Origin: Methylobacterium sp. Leaf99
Lineage (GTDB): Bacteria; Pseudomonadota; Alphaproteobacteria; Rhizobiales; Beijerinckiaceae
NCBI RefSeq assembly: GCF_001422375.1
Contig: NZ_LMMU01000001.1
Location: 2,118,098 to 2,182,097, forward strand
Length of the DNA: 64,000 bases
Reading direction: 5' to 3'
Shown here: one piece after another, positions 61,921 to 64,000 of the stretch
Layout: each line of letters opens with the position of its first letter
Position numbering within the stretch: the first letter of the stretch is position 1
Program-made: the position numbers and the translations under genes
Notes under the pieces: generated by a model
What the model saw: the letters and a program-made list of their open reading frames with translations, nothing else
Told to the model about the DNA's origin: nothing
The model's database searches: none

Positions 61921-62877
61921 ATGTCACTTGCGAACGGGCTTCACGCGAACGGGTTCGATCATGCCGACGACGGCCGGGCCCGGCCGGACGACGGCCTCAG
62001 CCTGCGCTTCTGGGGCGTGCGCGGGTCGACCCCCGTCAGCGGGCCGGACTACGTCGAGTTCGGCGGCAGCACGCCGTGCCTGGAGATCCGCTGCGGGACG
62101 CGGCTGTTCCTCCTCGATGCGGGCTCGGGCCTCAACGCCTGCGGCCGGCACCACCGGGACGCGCTCCCCCGCGACATCGACCTCCTGTTCAGCCACCTGC
62201 ACATCGACCACACCGCCGGCCTGCCGTTCTTCAAGCCGGTGGTGCTCGATCCGGAGCGCACCATCAACACCTGGTGCGGCAACCTCGACGGGGAGAGCGC
62301 CGGCCCCGCCCTCGACCGGCTGTTCGCGCCGCCCCTGTTCCCCGTCAGCCTCGACATCCTGCCGTGCCGCCTCGCCCATCACGGCTTCCGCGCCGGCGAG
62401 ACCCTGACCTTCGCCGACGGCGCCCGGGTCGACACCATCCTGCTCAACCATCCGCAAGGGTCCGTGGGCTACCGCTTCGACCATGCCGGCCGGCGCCTGT
62501 GCGTGATCAGCGACATCGAGCATTCCGATCCGTGGCCCGACCCGGCCCTGCGGGAGTTCGTGCGCGGCGCCGACCTCATGATCTACGACGGCATGTTCAC
62601 CGAGGGCGAGTATCCCGTGTGCCGGGGCTGGGGCCACTCGACCTGGCAGAAGGGCATGGAGCTCGCCCGCGCCGCCGGCGTCGAGGCCCTGGGCATCATC
62701 CACCTCCATCCCTGCCACACCGACGACACCCTGCGCCGGATGGAGGCCGAGATGCAGGCGGCCATGCCCACGAGCTTCATCGCCCGCGAGCGCCAGGAGA
62801 TCGTCCTCCCGCCCCGCCCGAACCCGGTGGACACCCGCGCCCGCGCGCAGCCCGCCGCCGCCCTGGCCTTCCCCTGA
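61921..62877 (+). CDS. MBL-fold metallo-hydrolase
   Basis: A 318-residue protein of the metallo-beta-lactamase fold. The core begins SLRFWGVRGSTPVSGPDYVE and FGGSTPCLEIRCGTRLFLLD, with metal motif SH92-L-H94-I-D96-H97. CVISDIEHSDPWPD, DGMFTEGEY, WGHSTWQKGMELAR and IIHLHPCHTDD supply further ligands. The GVRGSTPV start places it in a subfamily of cyclic nucleotide phosphodiesterase or RNase Z-like hydrolases. The substrate is unknown. It has no signal peptide. The N-terminal 26 residues are variable. Confidence 0.85.
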   Translation: MSLANGLHANGFDHADDGRARPDDGLSLRFWGVRGSTPVSGPDYVEFGGSTPCLEIRCGTRLFLLDAGSGLNACGRHHRDALPRDIDLLFSHLHIDHTAGLPFFKPVVLDPERTINTWCGNLDGESAGPALDRLFAPPLFPVSLDILPCRLAHHGFRAGETLTFADGARVDTILLNHPQGSVGYRFDHAGRRLCVISDIEHSDPWPDPALREFVRGADLMIYDGMFTEGEYPVCRGWGHSTWQKGMELARAAGVEALGIIHLHPCHTDDTLRRMEAEMQAAMPTSFIARERQEIVLPPRPNPVDTRARAQPAAALAFP

Positions 62878-63040
62878 CGCGGCGTCCCGCGGGGGCCCGG
62901 CAGCCCCGTTTCGCCCCGTCCGCGCCCGCCGATCCCTTTGCCCGCAAAACTTGTCCGGAGGGGGTTGCCAGCCGGAAACGGAGCTTCTAAACACCGGCTC
63001 GCGGCCGGCACGTCTCCTTCGAGACCCACCGGCCCGGCAC

Positions 63041-63117
63041 GCGCCCGTAGCTCAGCTGGATAGAGCACCAGACTACGAATCTGGGGGTCAGAGGTTCGAA
63101 TCCTTTCGGGCGCGCCA
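63041..63117 (+). tRNA. tRNA-Arg (anticodon ACG)
   Basis: A complete cloverleaf. The acceptor is GCGCCCG with CGGGCGC, discriminator G, and encoded CCA (63115-63117). The D arm is GCTCAGCTGGATAGAGC. The anticodon stem CCAGA/TCTGG holds loop CTACGAA with ACG at 63075-63077. The T loop is GTTCGAATC. It reads CGU, CGC and CGA after A-to-I editing. Such tRNA genes are common integration sites. Confidence 0.97.
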
Positions 63118-63343
63118 TTCCTTTCAATAACTTAGCTGAAAAATCCTGCATCCTTGCTTCCCAAATTGTGCGATTGGGAAGCACATGGGAAGCCGCGGAG
63201 AGTCTTGAGTGGGAATTGGCTATCACGTCTGTGTGACCGAAACGCCGTCCCTAGGTAAAATCGCTATGCCATCGTCAATCTTACATTGGTAGGTCTGGTC
63301 AGCGTACGGCAGAAATTCCCCAAAAAGGGGGAATAGCCTGACG
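63118..63343. other. Lower-GC region after the tRNA with an inverted repeat
   Basis: No gene is seen. GCTTCCCAA (63156-63164) and TTGGGAAGC (63174-63182) are perfect 9-bp inverted arms. Composition is clearly lower in GC than the left side of the tRNA. No integrase is present in the remaining 883 bp. Confidence 0.6.
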
Positions 63344-63889
63344 ATGCGCATGGCCTTGGTGGTCATGGTAGAGGGTGGGCTAGCGGCCCGTAATCCGGTC
63401 CAAGAAAATGCTCAGCTCATCACCACCGGGTCAGCCGTTGTCGGCGAGGCCGGGCGACACGCTGATGGACTTAGAGGTGGCGAAATCCCTGCCGAACGTG
63501 TTCGGGAATGCAGACATTTTCGGGCGCACTACCAACGCCGGCCGCGTCACCGCGCAGTACGCCAGCAGCCAGGCCAAAAAAGCGACCCTGATCCGCAAAA
63601 AATTATCCTATCGAGACCAATGAGACGACGATGACGCGCGCCGATCGTCATCCCGAACACGCAGACGACGACGGTGACCGGCATGGTTGGTGCCACCCCC
63701 GTTTCCGAGAGCGCCACCACGCAGAGCTATTCGGTTATTGAGCCGCACACTCCGCAAGGCTACTCCCAGGTAACTCCTGCAATTCCGGTCGCCGTGCAGG
63801 AGGGTCAGTCTGTAACGCTGGAAGGACGCACGCTCACCATCCTGCGCGTGCAGCCAAAAAAGATTGAGTACACCGTCAACTGGCGCTGA
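63344..63889 (+). pseudogene. Frameshifted small-protein gene(s) in the post-tRNA region
   Basis: Three reading frames carry successive parts that fit together. Frame 2 has ARNPVQENAQLITTGSAVV near 63386-63442, frame 0 has PGDTLMDLEVAKSLPNVFGN and IFGRTTNAGRVTAQYA near 63450-63620, and after a shift near 63618 frame 1 has NETTMTR. A further shift near 63643 gives frame 2 again with IVIPNTQTTTVTGMVGATPV and GQSVTLEGRTLTILRVQPKK to the TGA at 63889. NETTMTR could also be the start of a second gene, so one or two genes are broken. I do not recognise the family. Sequencing error is possible. Confidence 0.55.
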
Positions 63890-64000
63890 CCGCCTGACGT
63901 TAGGTTGGCAGCCGATGCCACTTCGCTCGACGTGCTGCACCTCGAGGCGATAAGTATCATCAAGGCGGAAAGCGAATGGCAGTCACGGCATCTGCCGCGT
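63890..64000. other. Right edge, nothing identified
   Basis: I see no gene, repeat or RNA in the last 111 bases. Confidence 0.5.

Overview
The window is high-GC DNA of an alphaproteobacterium, most likely a Methylobacterium or Methylorubrum relative (Hyphomicrobiales). I infer this from gene content and order: the mdh-sucC-sucD-sucA-sucB-lpd block, psd-pssA, the DUF1214/DUF1254 pair, DUF2865 and DUF1236 proteins, an oxalate/formate-type MFS carrier, and an EcfG-type general stress sigma factor. No rRNA marker is present, so the genus is an inference.

Layout. 1-8.4 kb: an OxlT-like carrier that runs off the left edge, a CsbD stress protein behind a near-consensus EcfG promoter, a membrane-anchored CsbD-like protein, a creatininase-family amidohydrolase, a YcgN-type cysteine-cluster protein, a class A penicillin-binding protein with a DUF1214/DUF1254 pair, and a lipoprotein. 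8.4-22.8 kb: a structured leader or small RNA ending in a strong terminator, a small exported Cys protein, gshB, a Na+/H+ antiporter, OsmC, glnD, grpE, the dapB-gpmA-alkB group, marC with a methyltransferase, gloB, and a TetR regulator beside a long palindrome. 23.2-32.4 kb: a TCA-cycle cluster (malate dehydrogenase, succinyl-CoA ligase, and E1, E2 and E3 of 2-oxoglutarate dehydrogenase). 32.4-44.4 kb: an MFS exporter, an OmpA-like envelope protein with a repeat-rich charged region, DUF2865, creA, cysS, a LOG-family protein, a LysM protein and an Atm1-type ABC exporter.

44.36-47.74 kb is an AT-rich island, clearly foreign by composition. It carries three overlapping genes whose features match an ABC-three-component (ABC-3C) conflict system: a SMEK-domain protein with a nuclease-like N-terminus, an 80-residue winged-helix-like middle component, and a DUF2326 SMC/Rad50-like ATPase. 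This is the most interesting system in the window. A cluster of palindromic interspersed repeats follows it and abuts psd-pssA.

48.3-62.9 kb: phospholipid synthesis (psd, pssA), mscL, small exported proteins, and a protein that reads as a NepR anti-sigma domain fused to an EcfG sigma factor. That gene and a class II glutamine amidotransferase lie between two inverted repeats of about 230 bp. Then come a multi-PAS hybrid histidine kinase, an ABC-transporter-like protein that has lost its catalytic motifs, an L,D-transpeptidase and an MBL-fold hydrolase. A tRNA-Arg(ACG) at 63.04 kb is followed by lower-GC DNA with a multiply frameshifted gene, as expected at a tRNA-associated integration site.

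The general stress response links several parts: the EcfG-type factor at 52.2-53.0 kb (or a paralogue elsewhere) would recognise the GGAAC-N17-CGTT element in front of csbD. Coordinates come from reading the sequence; family names come from remembered motifs, not from database searches.
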